DNA from: Alphaproteobacteria bacterium
GTDB taxonomy: Bacteria; Pseudomonadota; Alphaproteobacteria; Sphingomonadales; Sphingomonadaceae
Reading direction: 5' to 3'
Length of the DNA stretch: 47,553 nucleotides
Assembly: GCA_030430365.1 (NCBI GenBank)
Contig: JAUIFP010000014.1
Coordinates: 1 to 47,553 of the forward strand
Shown here piece after piece: positions 25,128 to 32,680 of the stretch; position 1 is the first letter of the stretch, and every line of letters starts with the position of its first letter. The notes under the pieces were generated by a model, which worked only from the letters and a program-made list of their open reading frames with translations, did not search any database and was not told where the DNA came from. Made by a program: the position numbers and the translations under genes.

Positions 25128-26231
25128 TTACTCTGCGGCCATTGCCGCGTCTTCGGCGATGAACTCATCCACCATCTGCGCGGCAAGATCGTCATTGAAC
25201 TGCTGCGGCGGGTGCTTGCAGTAGAAAGCGGACGGGCCGATCAGGGCCCCGCCTTCGCCGCGTTCCAGCGCCAGCTTGCAGCAGCGAATGGCATCCATCA
25301 CCACGGCTGCGGAATTGGGGCTGTCTTCCACCGACAGGCGCAGTTCGACATTCATCGGGACATTGCCCCACAGATTGCCTTCCATGCGCAGGAAGCACAG
25401 CTTGTTGTCCTTCTGCCAGGGGACATAATCCGACGGGCCGACATGGATGTTCTCATCCTCCAGCCGCTGGCTCAGCATGGCCTGCACGGCTTCGGTCTTC
25501 GATTCCTTCTTGGAACCGAGACGCTGACGGTCGAGCATGTTCATGAAATCGGTATTGCCGCCCGTGTTGAGCTGATAGGTCCGCTCCACATTCACGCCGC
25601 GGGCGCCGAACAGGCTGGAAAGCACGCGGTGCACGATCGTGGCGCCCAGCTGCGCCTTCACGTCGTCGCCCACGATCGGAATGCGCTTTTCGGCAAAGCG
25701 GCGTTCCCATTCGGGCTGGCTGGCAATGAACACCGGCATGCAGTTGACCACGCCAACGCCTGCTTCCAGCGCGCATTCCATATAGAATTCAGTTGCTTCC
25801 TGCGAACCGACGGGAAGGAAGTTCAGCATGACTTCCGCGCCGGAATCCTTGAGCGCGGCGACAATCGATTCCTTGGTCGCTTCCGGAGCGTCGGCAACTT
25901 CGAATCCGCGTTCGCCCATGCCGGTCATGTGATCGGCCACGCCATCGAGGATGCGCCCCATCATCACTTTCGCGCCGCTGGCCGGCACATCCGGTTCGAA
26001 CACTGCAGTGCAGTTCGGACCGGCGAAAATCGCCTCCGAAAGATCCTTGCCTACCTTGCGTGCATCGACGTCGACGCCCATTACGAAATCGACGTCTCCC
26101 GCGCCGTAGCCGCCGATCTCTTCATGGATCAGCCCCCCGGCGGAGTTGTTCTTGCGGTAGTAGGCAACGCCCTGGACGAGCGAACTTGCGCAATTGCCCA
26201 AGCCGATCACGGCGACCTTAATTGGCTTCAT
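25128..26231 (-). CDS. ino1: Inositol-3-phosphate synthase (myo-inositol-1-phosphate synthase)
   Basis: A 367-residue NAD-dependent enzyme that converts glucose 6-phosphate to L-myo-inositol 1-phosphate (same as 1D-inositol 3-phosphate). It is the short prokaryotic type. The Rossmann loop is IGLGNCASSL (about 9-18); later segments NFLPVGSQEATEFY, GDDVKAQLGATIVHR (active-site Lys region) and NTGGNTDFMNM are the family's core. ATG 26231. Cytoplasmic tetramer by family. It is followed by the nucleotidyltransferase and divergent from a CDP-alcohol phosphatidyltransferase, so its product probably feeds CDP-inositol and then an inositol lipid or di-inositol phosphate. Confidence 0.95.
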   Translation of the reverse strand: MKPIKVAVIGLGNCASSLVQGVAYYRKNNSAGGLIHEEIGGYGAGDVDFVMGVDVDARKVGKDLSEAIFAGPNCTAVFEPDVPASGAKVMMGRILDGVADHMTGMGERGFEVADAPEATKESIVAALKDSGAEVMLNFLPVGSQEATEFYMECALEAGVGVVNCMPVFIASQPEWERRFAEKRIPIVGDDVKAQLGATIVHRVLSSLFGARGVNVERTYQLNTGGNTDFMNMLDRQRLGSKKESKTEAVQAMLSQRLEDENIHVGPSDYVPWQKDNKLCFLRMEGNLWGNVPMNVELRLSVEDSPNSAAVVMDAIRCCKLALERGEGGALIGPSAFYCKHPPQQFNDDLAAQMVDEFIAEDAAMAAE

Positions 26232-26528
26232 TGATTTCGATCCCTTCAGACGCTCTCACGCGAATGGATGCGCTCTTGCGTCGTTAACGAAGCGGGAAAA
26301 GCAAGAAGTTGCGCACGCGTCAAGCGAGTGCAACAATCTGTCGCGAATCTGCAACAGAGTGTGGCTAGAGTGCACGACTCGTTTGCGGTGCTGTGATTCG
26401 GGCTTCGCCCGGCCCGTTCGCGCCCCCATTTTCCCCCTGTTCGCCAGCGTCTGAGACGCTATGAGGCGCCAGCAAACACGCCGTTTCGGCGACTTTTCAA
26501 GCCGGCACAAGGGGGCCCGCGCGCAGCC
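26232..26528. promoter_or_regulatory. Divergent control region of the inositol genes, palindrome at 26446-26460
   Basis: The 297-base gap between ino1 and the CDP-alcohol phosphatidyltransferase holds both promoters. A perfect inverted repeat AGCGTC-TGA-GACGCT (26446-26460) lies about 70 bases before the transferase start and could be an operator. No regulator gene adjoins it. Confidence 0.45.
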
Positions 26529-27452
26529 ATGAATGCCAGACCTGAAAAGCCCGAGGCGCCCCGTCCGCGCACGCAGAGACCGGTCCGGCCGCGTGAATTG
26601 CAGGACTCACTCAACCACTATCTTTATCACCCGTTAGCTTGGCAACTTGCGCGGCTGCTGGCCAAAACACCCGTCACGCCGAACATGGTTTCGATTTTCG
26701 GCGGGCTGATGGTGGTCGCAGCGGGGATCGCATACGCCCAGCCGGGATCGCTGACCTACCCGCTCAGCGCAGCGCTCGGCCTGGCGCTACATATGGGCTG
26801 GCACGTCGTCGACGGAGCGGACGGCGATCTCGCCCGCATCACCGGCAAGGCCAGCCCCATCGGCGAGATGGTGGACGGGATCTGCGACTATGCCAGTCAC
26901 ATCGTGCTCTATTTCATTCTCGGTTGGCTGCTGCAGCTGCAGATCGGCTGGGTCAGCTGGCCGATCATGGCCGCCGCCGGGCTCAGCCACATCGTCCAGT
27001 CCAACCATGTCGAGGTGCAGCGCCGATCCTACCAATGGTGGGTCTACGGCCTGCCCTGGCTGAAAACCACGCATGAGGATCAGGACGCGGCAACACGGCG
27101 CGGCGGATTCGGGGCGCTGGCGGCCGCCTATCTCAAGCTGGCCGCAGGTGTCACTCCGCATAGCGAGGCGATCGACGCGGCCGTGGCGAAGGCTCAGGGC
27201 GATCCCGAAAGGCTGGAGGCAATGCGCCGTGCGATCCGCGCGGAAATGCCGCCGCTGATGCGGATCTGGAAATTCCTTGGCCCCAATCCGCGCGCCATCG
27301 TGCTGGGCCTTTCGATGTTTGCCGGCAGCCCGATCTGGTACTTCATCTATCAGGCCGTGGTGCTGAATATCCTGCTGGTGATTTCGGTGCGCGCGCATAA
27401 TGCCGCCTGGCGCAGGCTCGTCGCAGCGGGAACCGCAGAACTGGGGCAGTGA
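26529..27452 (+). CDS. CDP-alcohol phosphatidyltransferase, probable inositol-lipid synthase
   Basis: A 307-residue membrane protein. The family catalytic motif D-x2-D-G-x2-A-R-x8-G-x3-D-x3-D is complete: D95, D98, G99, A102, R103, G112, D116 and D120, the four aspartates binding two metals. About six transmembrane helices surround it, with a 30-residue basic, proline-rich N-terminus and a soluble stretch around 180-235. Enzymes of this class move a phosphoalcohol from a CDP-donor to an alcohol. With inositol-phosphate synthase and a CTP-dependent nucleotidyltransferase opposite, the donor is probably CDP-inositol and the acceptor diacylglycerol or inositol phosphate (inference). ATG 26529. 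Confidence 0.92.
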   Translation: MNARPEKPEAPRPRTQRPVRPRELQDSLNHYLYHPLAWQLARLLAKTPVTPNMVSIFGGLMVVAAGIAYAQPGSLTYPLSAALGLALHMGWHVVDGADGDLARITGKASPIGEMVDGICDYASHIVLYFILGWLLQLQIGWVSWPIMAAAGLSHIVQSNHVEVQRRSYQWWVYGLPWLKTTHEDQDAATRRGGFGALAAAYLKLAAGVTPHSEAIDAAVAKAQGDPERLEAMRRAIRAEMPPLMRIWKFLGPNPRAIVLGLSMFAGSPIWYFIYQAVVLNILLVISVRAHNAAWRRLVAAGTAELGQ

Positions 27453-27492
27453 AGGGCTGGCGAGCCAGCCGCAGCGGCGCTATTACCGGTCC

Positions 27493-28695
27493 ATGCTGAC
27501 CGACTCCCTGCTTCAGGACGCCCGCGCCATCGCAGACCGGATCGTCTCGCTGCGCCGGGCGATTCATGCCGAACCCGAACTCGGCCTGGAAACGCCCAAG
27601 ACCCGCGACAAGGTGCGCGCCGAACTGGCCGAACTGCCGCTCGAATGGGTGGAAGGGCCTTCCACCACCGGCACCATCGCCACGCTGAAAGGCGCCAAGC
27701 CAGGGCCGACCGTGCTGCTGCGCGGCGACATGGATGCTTTGCCGATGCAGGAGGAAACAGGGCTCGATTTCGCCTCTACCCTGCCCGGACGGATGCATGC
27801 CTGCGGGCATGACACCCATACCGCGATGCTGGCGGGCGCAGCGCGGATCCTGGCCGACAAACAGGGCGAACTGGCAGGCGATGTCCGCTTCATGTTTCAG
27901 CCGGGCGAGGAAGGATTCCACGGCGCGCGCTTCATGCTGGAAGACGGGCTGCTGGCCGGGGCGGACGGCAAGCTGCCCGATGCCGCCTTCGCGCTGCACA
28001 TCATGCCCAATGCACCACACGGCGTGATCGGCAGCCGTACCGGTCCGCTGCTCGCTGCGGCGGATATGGTGGAGATTTCGGTGAAGGGGCGCGGCGGCCA
28101 TGCCTCCATGCCGCACGATACGCGCGATCCTGTGCCCGTGGCCTGCGAGATCGTGGGCGCGATCCAGACGCTGGTCACTCGCCGCTTCAACGCGGCAGAG
28201 GCCGTCGTGATCACGATGACCCAGCTCGATGCGGGGAGCGCGCATAACATCATACCCGACACGGCCGTTCTGAAAGGCACGATCCGCACACTCTCGCCGG
28301 AAAACCGCAAGGCCGCCCAGGAAGCGCTGCGGCATCTCGCGCAGGGGATCGCACAGGCCCACGACATGGAAGCGGAACTGACCTTCGTCGAGGGCTTCCC
28401 GCCCACGATCAACGATGCCCGCGCCGTCGCCCTGGGGGAAACGGTGACCCAGGGCCTTGGCGGGACATTCCTGCGCATGGAACACCCGATCATGGGCGCG
28501 GAAGATTTCTCCTACGTGCTGCAGAAAATGCCGGGCGCGATGTACTTCCTGGGTGTTGCGCAGGAGGGTGAGGACTGGAGCCAGTGCTGCGGGCTGCATT
28601 CCAGCAAGATGATGGTGGACGAAGCCGTGCTGCCCTATGGCGCGGCCTTCCTGGCCGGCTGCGCCACGCACTTCCTTTCCCAGGGCTGGGACTGA
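27493..28695 (+). CDS. M20-family amidohydrolase/aminoacylase
   Basis: A 400-residue metal-dependent amidohydrolase of the M20D type (hippuricase, N-acyl-amino-acid or IAA-amide hydrolase). Metal and catalytic segments: LRGDMDALPMQE (about 77-87), MHACGHDTHTAML (C104 and H106 as ligands), QPGEEG (E139/E140), the ALHIMP His, and a C-terminal His in GLHSSK. The dimerisation insert (VEISVKGRGGHASMPH onward) is present. ATG 27493 is used, since residues further upstream show no family similarity; the ribosome site is weak. It follows the phosphatidyltransferase by 40 bases but an involvement in lipid metabolism is not evident; it could deacylate an N-acyl amino acid. Confidence 0.93.
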   Translation: MLTDSLLQDARAIADRIVSLRRAIHAEPELGLETPKTRDKVRAELAELPLEWVEGPSTTGTIATLKGAKPGPTVLLRGDMDALPMQEETGLDFASTLPGRMHACGHDTHTAMLAGAARILADKQGELAGDVRFMFQPGEEGFHGARFMLEDGLLAGADGKLPDAAFALHIMPNAPHGVIGSRTGPLLAAADMVEISVKGRGGHASMPHDTRDPVPVACEIVGAIQTLVTRRFNAAEAVVITMTQLDAGSAHNIIPDTAVLKGTIRTLSPENRKAAQEALRHLAQGIAQAHDMEAELTFVEGFPPTINDARAVALGETVTQGLGGTFLRMEHPIMGAEDFSYVLQKMPGAMYFLGVAQEGEDWSQCCGLHSSKMMVDEAVLPYGAAFLAGCATHFLSQGWD

Positions 28696-28862
28696 CGGGC
28701 TTTCGGGTTCTCTCCGGAAGGGCGATCGTGCCCCAGGCTGCGGCCCAGCTGCCCCTGTTCCCGAGGCTTCGGAACCTTTTCCCCGATTTCCAGCGCGGGC
28801 ACATATCGCTGCGCGCGCAATCGCTCTAATGTCGCGGCCGTAAAATTCCCGGGGGGCGCATA

Positions 28863-29585
28863 ATGAGAGCGAGACAGATCAGGGATGCAATCCTGCAGCT
28901 ATTCAACGAATTTCTGCATTACGTGTTTGTCGACCTGTTCAAATCGAAGGCATTCATCGACTTCTACCTGCACGAATACCGTTCTTACGAGCAGTACCGC
29001 GAAGTCCAGATCTATCACAATATCCGCAAGATCAAGCGCGTCTGGGCCGATGCGGGCACATTGGATGTGATGGCCGACAGGCTGGTCGAAATGTTCGGAA
29101 CCGGCGAGATCAAGGGGATCTGCCACGGATCGCGCAACGGCTTCGAGCAGAACCATCTCAATGCCCGCTCCCCAGGTTTCAAGGTCATCGGCACCGACAT
29201 ATCGCCGACCGCGAACGATTACCCCGATTCCGTGGAATGGGACTTTCACGATGAGAATCCCGAATGGTCCGAAGTCTTCGATTTCGTCTATTCGAACTCG
29301 CTCGATCAGTCCTGGCAGCCGCGCCAGGCGCTGGAAACCTGGTTCGGCCAGATCAAGCGCAACGGCGTTCTGGTGATCGAGCATAGCGACGAACAAAGCC
29401 CGGTCGCGGCCGGGGAAATGGACCCGTTCGGCGTCAGGCCGGTGGCGTTTCCCTATGTGATCGCCGACTGGTTCGGCCACCAGGTATCGATCTCGTTCCG
29501 CGAATGCCACAAGGCCAATTTGAAGAAGAAGTCCTGGCTGTTCTTCATCAAGAAGCACGCGAACCACGTCACTGTTCTGAATTGA
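28863..29585 (+). CDS. SAM-dependent methyltransferase-like protein
   Basis: A 240-residue protein. The first 60 residues are helical and amphipathic (FNEFLHYVFVDLFKSKAFID region), perhaps a membrane-associating segment. The second part is a class I methyltransferase-like fold with weak motifs: GICHGSRNGFEQ in place of the usual GxGxG loop, then IGTDISPTAND (acidic end of strand 2) and FDFVYSNSLDQ (strand 4). The altered glycine loop means that cofactor binding is uncertain. GGGGGG lies 7 bases before the ATG. It could modify a product of the inositol-lipid genes, or belong to surface polysaccharide synthesis; the neighbourhood does not decide. Confidence 0.75.
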   Translation: MRARQIRDAILQLFNEFLHYVFVDLFKSKAFIDFYLHEYRSYEQYREVQIYHNIRKIKRVWADAGTLDVMADRLVEMFGTGEIKGICHGSRNGFEQNHLNARSPGFKVIGTDISPTANDYPDSVEWDFHDENPEWSEVFDFVYSNSLDQSWQPRQALETWFGQIKRNGVLVIEHSDEQSPVAAGEMDPFGVRPVAFPYVIADWFGHQVSISFRECHKANLKKKSWLFFIKKHANHVTVLN

Positions 29586-29594
29586 CCGGGTGCG

Positions 29595-29611
29595 CGCGCT
29601 CAAACAGCGCG
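29595..29611 (+). terminator. Hairpin after the methyltransferase-like gene
   Basis: CGCGCT and AGCGCG form a perfect 6-bp stem with a 5-base loop 10 bases past the stop codon; no T-run. Weak terminator candidate marking the end of the chromosomal backbone before the island junction. Confidence 0.4.
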
Positions 29612-29633
29612 AAGCGCTTTGGCGCAGATAGGC

Positions 29634-29678
29634 TGGCGCACCCGACAGGATTCGAACCTGTGACCTCTGCCTTCGGAG
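29634..29678 (-). pseudogene. 3' fragment of tRNA-Arg(CCG): island attachment site
   Basis: On the minus strand this is exactly the 3' 45 nt of a tRNA: anticodon loop CTCCGAA (anticodon CCG), the 3' half of its stem GGCAG, variable loop AGGTC, a perfect T arm ACAGG-TTCGAAT-CCTGT, acceptor strand CGGGTGC, discriminator G and encoded CCA. The 5' half is missing: the five bases that should pair with GGCAG read TCTAG and no D arm follows. A tRNA cut at the anticodon loop next to a tyrosine recombinase is the usual footprint of an integrated element, so this is the att core on the side away from the intact tRNA. Confidence 0.88.
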
Positions 29679-29718
29679 CTAGAATCACAACGCTACGCCA
29701 GGCTTCTCAATCCAACTC

Positions 29719-29730
29719 TAGAGCGCTCTA
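29719..29730. repeat. 12-bp perfect palindrome near the att core
   Basis: TAGAGCGCTCTA reads the same on both strands. It lies 40 bases inside the island from the att core and 127 bases before the integrase start, where arm-type, excisionase or operator sites would be expected. Function is inference. Confidence 0.35.
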
Positions 29731-29856
29731 AGTAACTGTTTATGCAGTGATTTATTGACAATGAGGGTATTCCAGACTACGCAAAGTCACCCCACAGTTT
29801 TCGATCTGGTGGTGAGATTTTGGTGAGTTTTCTGGACCCGCTCTAGCGAGGTGCAA

Positions 29857-31242
29857 ATGCCAAAGCTGACGAAAAACGTCGTCGACAGAGCCGACCTGCG
29901 CGATCGGCAATATACTATTTGGTGCAGCGATCTGAAAGGCTTCGGCGTATTTGTGCTGCCTTCAGGCACGCGAACTTATTTTGTCGACTATCGCAATTCC
30001 AACAATGTCCGGCGCCGTATGAAGCTTGGTCGTCATGGCACCGTCACGGCGGAGCAGGCGCGGACGTTGGCGATCCATGCGCTAGCTGATGTCGCCAAGG
30101 GCAACGACCCGCTCGAAGATCGGAACGGCGCCCGCCGGGCGATGTCGGTCAAGGAATTGTGCGAATTGTACATGGCGGAATTGGAAGCCGGCCGGATTCT
30201 CGGCAAAGGCGGACGGCCCAAAAAGGCCAGCACAAAGATTACCGATCTCGGCCGAATCACGCGCCACATCATACCGTTGCTCGGCTCGAAGCGCGTAACC
30301 CACGTCACCAAAGCGGACGTGACAGCGATGATGAAGGACATCATGGCCGGCAAAACGCGCACCACAGAGAGGACGAACAAGCTGCGTGGCAAGTCCATTG
30401 TCCGAGGTGGCCTTGGAGCGGCTAGCCGGACGGTCGGTCTGCTGGGCGGCATCTTCACCTATGCGCGCGATGAACTTGGCATCATTGAAGGCAATCCTGC
30501 TCACGGTGTCCGCAAACCAAAAGACGCGGTGCGCAAGCGTCGGCTAAGCGAGGAGGAATATCGCACTCTTGGGCGCATCCTCGACAAAGCAGCAATGGAC
30601 CCGCGCTACACGAGAACGGTCGATATCATCCGGCTCATCGCTATGTCAGGGTGCCGACGCGGAGAGATCATTGAGGCAAAGGCAGCGGAAATAGACACGG
30701 CAGGCAGCGCCTTCCGGTTCGAGGACACCAAAGAAGGCCAGTCAGTTCGGCCGATGGGACTGCCCATCGTGGAGTATTTCGACGAGCGCCAGATGGGCGA
30801 GGACAGCGTCTATGTGTTTCCAGGCGAGAGGAACCCCGAAGGGCCGTTCGGCAGCTTCCCCCGTCATTGGGAAAAGATCTTCGCCGATACAGAGTTATCG
30901 GATCTCACCGCCCATACGCTTCGACATAGCTTTGCCAGCATAGCGAACGATTTGGGCTTCACCGAGATCACGATTGCGGCACTACTCGGCCACGCATCGG
31001 GTTCGATTACTAGCCGTTACGTCCACACCCTCGATGCTGCGCTCATCATGGCTGCCGACACAGTGTCGGGTTACATTCAGGCGTTACTCGACGGGGCACC
31101 GCTCTCCCACACACATTTCGCGCTAGATCGAAGCTCACGGAAGGCGGCGCTTGGACGTTTCCTTATGCTGCAAGCGCACGGGCCAACCGCGGCAAAGGAA
31201 GGCCAGCGGGGAGTAGCCTATCCGAACGGCAGCCTCGGCTGA
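29857..31242 (+). CDS. Tyrosine-type site-specific recombinase (island integrase)
   Basis: A 461-residue integrase of the DUF4102/P4-like layout: N-terminal arm-binding domain (about 1-90, with the GFGVFVLPSGTRTYFVDYR strand pair), core-binding domain (about 95-215), and catalytic domain. All active-site residues are present: R267 (SGCRRGE), K292 (DTKEG), H353 and R356 (HTLRHS), H379 (LLGHAS) and the nucleophile Y388 (SRYVHT). ATG 29857 is preferred to GTG 29851 as a GCGAGG site lies 4-5 bases upstream. It reads away from the tRNA fragment into the island. The last 50 residues extend past the usual end. Full length, so the island may still be mobile if the distal att site is intact. Confidence 0.95.
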   Translation: MPKLTKNVVDRADLRDRQYTIWCSDLKGFGVFVLPSGTRTYFVDYRNSNNVRRRMKLGRHGTVTAEQARTLAIHALADVAKGNDPLEDRNGARRAMSVKELCELYMAELEAGRILGKGGRPKKASTKITDLGRITRHIIPLLGSKRVTHVTKADVTAMMKDIMAGKTRTTERTNKLRGKSIVRGGLGAASRTVGLLGGIFTYARDELGIIEGNPAHGVRKPKDAVRKRRLSEEEYRTLGRILDKAAMDPRYTRTVDIIRLIAMSGCRRGEIIEAKAAEIDTAGSAFRFEDTKEGQSVRPMGLPIVEYFDERQMGEDSVYVFPGERNPEGPFGSFPRHWEKIFADTELSDLTAHTLRHSFASIANDLGFTEITIAALLGHASGSITSRYVHTLDAALIMAADTVSGYIQALLDGAPLSHTHFALDRSSRKAALGRFLMLQAHGPTAAKEGQRGVAYPNGSLG

Positions 31243-31270
31243 TGTCCCAATCAACTCTCTGGCAAGGCTG

Positions 31271-31720
31271 TTACAGAGTTTCGGAAAAATCATCGCGCAT
31301 GGCGGCGGCCTGCCATGCAACTTCGCTGACATTCAGACTGAGTGCGACGTTTGCGTCCTCGAGGTCCGCAAGGTCGAACCATCTGGCTTCGAGCGCGTCA
31401 TCACCAGCAACAGGTTCGCCCGAACACCATCGGCATAGCACGGCAATAAGAATGAAGTGCCGGCGAAGCCCGCCATGCTCATCATGGTCGAAGACATCGA
31501 CGGCGGTGAAGGTCTGCAAGGCCTCGCCTCGGATCTCGGTTTCCTCGTAAAGTTCGCGAATGGCAGCCTGTTCGATGGTTTCGCCGGTTTCGATCTTGCC
31601 GCCGGGAAAACCCCACCGGCCTGCATCTGGCGGATTGGCCCTGCGAACCAGCAGGACCTGACCCTCACGCAAAACCACTGCAATGGTTGCCGCTATCGGA
31701 AGTTGTGGTCTTTCTGTCAT
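31271..31720 (-). CDS. Nudix hydrolase
   Basis: A 149-residue Nudix protein. The Nudix box follows Gx5Ex7REUxEExxU: GKIETGE, then TIEQAAI, then RELYEETEI, so the metal-binding glutamates are present; the usual Gly before the final hydrophobic residue is Glu here. The substrate is a nucleoside diphosphate linked to another group, but the family is broad and the specificity (8-oxo-dGTP, ADP-ribose, NADH) cannot be told. It lies convergent with the integrase, 28 bases apart, and next to the LysR gene on the same strand. ATG 31720. Confidence 0.93.
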   Translation of the reverse strand: MTERPQLPIAATIAVVLREGQVLLVRRANPPDAGRWGFPGGKIETGETIEQAAIRELYEETEIRGEALQTFTAVDVFDHDEHGGLRRHFILIAVLCRWCSGEPVAGDDALEARWFDLADLEDANVALSLNVSEVAWQAAAMRDDFSETL

Positions 31721-31758
31721 GATGAGATCCTTTCAGCTCCGTACACGCCATCTGGTTA

Positions 31759-32628
31759 TCAAGTCGGCGTGATCAGCCGATTTGCCTCTCCGCGCAGGAT
31801 TCCACACATATCCTCCGCGGCAGATGAAGCGGTTTGCGAGGTGAGCAGGCGGATTTCGATGGGAGGCAGGTCGGGAAGGCCGAACCTGCCGTCGACGCAG
31901 GCCATATCCTCCGGGACGCCATGCGCAGTGCGCACAGCTATTCCAAGCTTCGAGCGAAGTGCAGCCCAGACATAGGAGAGGCTGGGGGTTGTCACCGCCG
32001 CGCGCCACGGCAGTCTGGCACGGTCGAGGGCGGAGAGCGCCGCCTTGCGAAACAGGCAGGGGTGGTCGAACATCACCAGCGGAACTGGCTTCGCCCCCGC
32101 GGGCTTGAAGCTCTCATGGGCAAGCCAGCGCATCGGCAAGGTGCAGAGCAGCTCCCCTTCGCCACCGGAACCCTCGTCGAAATAGACGATGGCGCCGTCC
32201 AGCCTGCCTGCGGCAACTTCCTCGGCAAGCTTGTGATTTTGACCAGCGCGGATATCGACCTGCGCCGTCGGATGCCGACTGGAGAACGCGGTGAGCGTTG
32301 CCGGCATTACGTCCTCGAAAAAATCCTGCGGCAATCCGAGACGCACAACGCCGGTATTGGTGGCAGCGCCCAGGGCGAGCGCCGCTTCGTCATTCAGGTC
32401 CACGATCTTGCGGGCATAGGCGATCAGCGCTTCGCCGGCGGCGGTGGGGACGAGCCCCCTGCCTTTGCGCGCGAACAACTGCGCGCCTGCCTGCTCCTCA
32501 AGCTTCTTGAGTTGCATGCTGATCGCCGATTGCGAGCGCCCTAGTTGCACCGCTGCGCGCGAGAAGCTGCCCAGGTCTGCGCCGACCACAATGGCCCGCA
32601 GAGAGTCGATGTCGAACGAGGGTTTCAC
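31759..32628 (-). CDS. LysR-family regulator
   Basis: A 289-residue LysR protein, with winged helix (GSFSRAAVQLGRSQSAISMQLKKLEEQ, about 18-45, described here in two parts: GSFSRAAVQLG then SQSAISMQLKKLEE) and effector domain (VRLGLPQDFFED onward). GTG 32628 gives the usual N-terminus (V/M)KPSFDID; the upstream ATG 32661 would place the first 11 codons over the operator at 32649-32675, so it is less likely. Divergent from the MFS/LysE/epimerase/AhpD/GNAT/reductase run, which it probably controls. Effector unknown. Confidence 0.9.
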   Translation of the reverse strand: MKPSFDIDSLRAIVVGADLGSFSRAAVQLGRSQSAISMQLKKLEEQAGAQLFARKGRGLVPTAAGEALIAYARKIVDLNDEAALALGAATNTGVVRLGLPQDFFEDVMPATLTAFSSRHPTAQVDIRAGQNHKLAEEVAAGRLDGAIVYFDEGSGGEGELLCTLPMRWLAHESFKPAGAKPVPLVMFDHPCLFRKAALSALDRARLPWRAAVTTPSLSYVWAALRSKLGIAVRTAHGVPEDMACVDGRFGLPDLPPIEIRLLTSQTASSAAEDMCGILRGEANRLITPT

Positions 32629-32648
32629 TTTCGAATCTCTGAACTGAT

Positions 32649-32675
32649 AATTCAAATACATTCGTTATTCGAATT
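32649..32675. promoter_or_regulatory. Probable LysR operator (AATTCAAAT-N9-ATTCGAATT)
   Basis: An imperfect 9-bp inverted repeat (8 of 9 pairs) with a 9-base spacer, AT-rich and lying between the divergent LysR and MFS genes. The right arm is itself the palindrome ATTCGAAT. It fits the T-N11-A style of LysR sites. Confidence 0.55.
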
Positions 32676-32680
32676 TGTAG

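Noticed and set aside
29634-29710. A complete tRNA-Arg gene at the start of the island
   Set aside because: The T arm, acceptor strand, CCA and anticodon loop are present, but the bases needed for the 5' anticodon stem do not pair and no D arm or 5' acceptor strand follows. It is a fragment.
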